Shown here: one piece after another, positions 6,659 through 6,882 of the stretch
Position numbering within the stretch: position 1 is the first letter of the stretch
Layout of the letters: every line of letters begins with the position of its first letter
Assembly: GCA_030655675.1 (NCBI GenBank)
Contig: JAUSPM010000199.1
Coordinates: 1 to 6,882, forward strand
Reading direction: 5' to 3'
Origin: Methanosarcinaceae archaeon
GTDB lineage: Archaea > Halobacteriota > Methanosarcinia > Methanosarcinales > Methanosarcinaceae
Length of the DNA stretch: 6,882 bases
The notes under the pieces: model-generated
What the model saw: only the letters and a program-made list of their open reading frames with translations
The model's database searches: none
Told to the model about the DNA's origin: nothing
Made by a program: the position numbers and the translations under genes

Positions 6659-6684
6659 GAGTATTTATATCGAAATACTCGATA
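6659..6684. other. Overlapping inverted repeats downstream of gpmI
   Basis: GAGTATTT (6659-6666) and AAATACTC (6673-6680) form a perfect 8-bp stem around a six-base loop, 37 bp after the gpmI stop codon. A second, incompatible pairing uses TATCG (6668-6672) with CGATA (6680-6684). No long T run follows, so this is not a standard terminator. The first arm and loop contain TTTATAT, a TATA-like string. The element could instead be an operator over a promoter for a gene right of the window, or a transcript-end processing hairpin. Confidence 0.5.
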
Positions 6685-6713
6685 CTTATAACCATAGTTC
6701 CCATAATATTATC

Positions 6714-6732
6714 TTTAATCGCAAAGATTAAA
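6714..6732. other. AT-rich hairpin with GCAAA loop
   Basis: TTTAATC (6714-6720) and GATTAAA (6726-6732) make a perfect 7-bp stem around GCAAA. It lies in the non-coding tail after gpmI. With the preceding inverted repeat it may form part of the 3' untranslated region, but no function is evident and AT-rich DNA makes chance pairing common. Confidence 0.4.
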
Positions 6733-6807
6733 TCGGATATTCTTATTTGTATATGTTTATCTGATATTCCAGATGCAAAAATCTGACATACGAATCGAAA
6801 CCAAAAA

Positions 6808-6882
6808 CAGTGCGACCGCCGCCAGGCGGCACGTTCCATACCTACCATCCATTCACATTCGCAAAATACGCAGTTTTTATGT
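6808..6882 (+). repeat. Probable third, diverged copy of the dispersed repeat (truncated)
   Basis: The stretch opens with CAGT, then a GC hairpin with CCGCC (6816-6820) pairing with GGCGG (6825-6829) around GCCA, then a TTCCA and CTACCA pattern like the head of copies 1 and 2. Further on, GCAAAATACGC (6861-6871) matches GCAAATACGC in the core of copy 1 after an apparent internal deletion. Orientation is the same as in the other copies. The window ends inside it. The match is clearly weaker than that between copies 1 and 2, so relatedness is probable rather than certain. Confidence 0.55.

Noticed and set aside
6615..6790. C/D-box sRNA suggested by TGATGG and several CTGA motifs after gpmI
   Set aside because: The C box is imperfect, the C-to-D spacings do not fit an archaeal C/D guide RNA, and no terminal stem is seen.
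6642..6848. 68-codon minus-strand ORF in the tail of the window
   Set aside because: It begins inside the third repeat copy, has no recognisable domain or ribosome-binding site, and crosses two hairpins; it is probably a chance ORF.

Overview
The window looks archaeal and most resembles a Methanosarcinales-type euryarchaeon (methanogen or ANME relative). That is inferred from the gene set and promoter style, and I cannot name a genus. The signs are a HerA/DUF87 ATPase, an archaeal M29-like aminopeptidase, a SEC59/dolichol-kinase-type membrane protein, TATA-like boxes about 24-27 bp before several start codons (leaderless transcripts), and one clear AGGAG Shine-Dalgarno. The bacterial-type GpmI phosphoglycerate mutase is a form also found in Methanosarcina-like genomes.

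Layout. Positions 1-764 hold no convincing gene. They start with a decaying 12-bp tandem array (1-96), followed by an AT-rich spacer and two diverged direct copies of a ~224-bp repeat (219-442 and 543-767). A minus-strand pair follows: an HerA-like ATPase (1745-3025) and, 8 bp downstream, an M29-like aminopeptidase (765-1736). A 94-bp divergent promoter region (3026-3119) separates this pair from three plus-strand genes: the SEC59-like membrane protein (3120-3749), a DHA1-type MFS exporter (3787-4980) and gpmI (5077-6621). The last 261 bp are non-coding, with two hairpins and what looks like a third, truncated copy of the repeat at the window edge.

How the genes fit together. GpmI is central carbon metabolism (3-phosphoglycerate/2-phosphoglycerate interconversion) and seems to have its own promoter. 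The SEC59-like and MFS genes are close enough (37 bp) to share a transcript, but no common pathway is evident. The HerA-like and aminopeptidase genes are almost certainly co-transcribed: the Shine-Dalgarno of the second overlaps the stop codon of the first.

The protein-coding part is mostly ordinary housekeeping. The unexplained material is in the flanks: a same-orientation dispersed repeat family with conserved GC-rich hairpins, one copy ending exactly at a gene's stop codon, and the tandem array. I found no CRISPR array, tRNA, rRNA, transposase or defence cassette.
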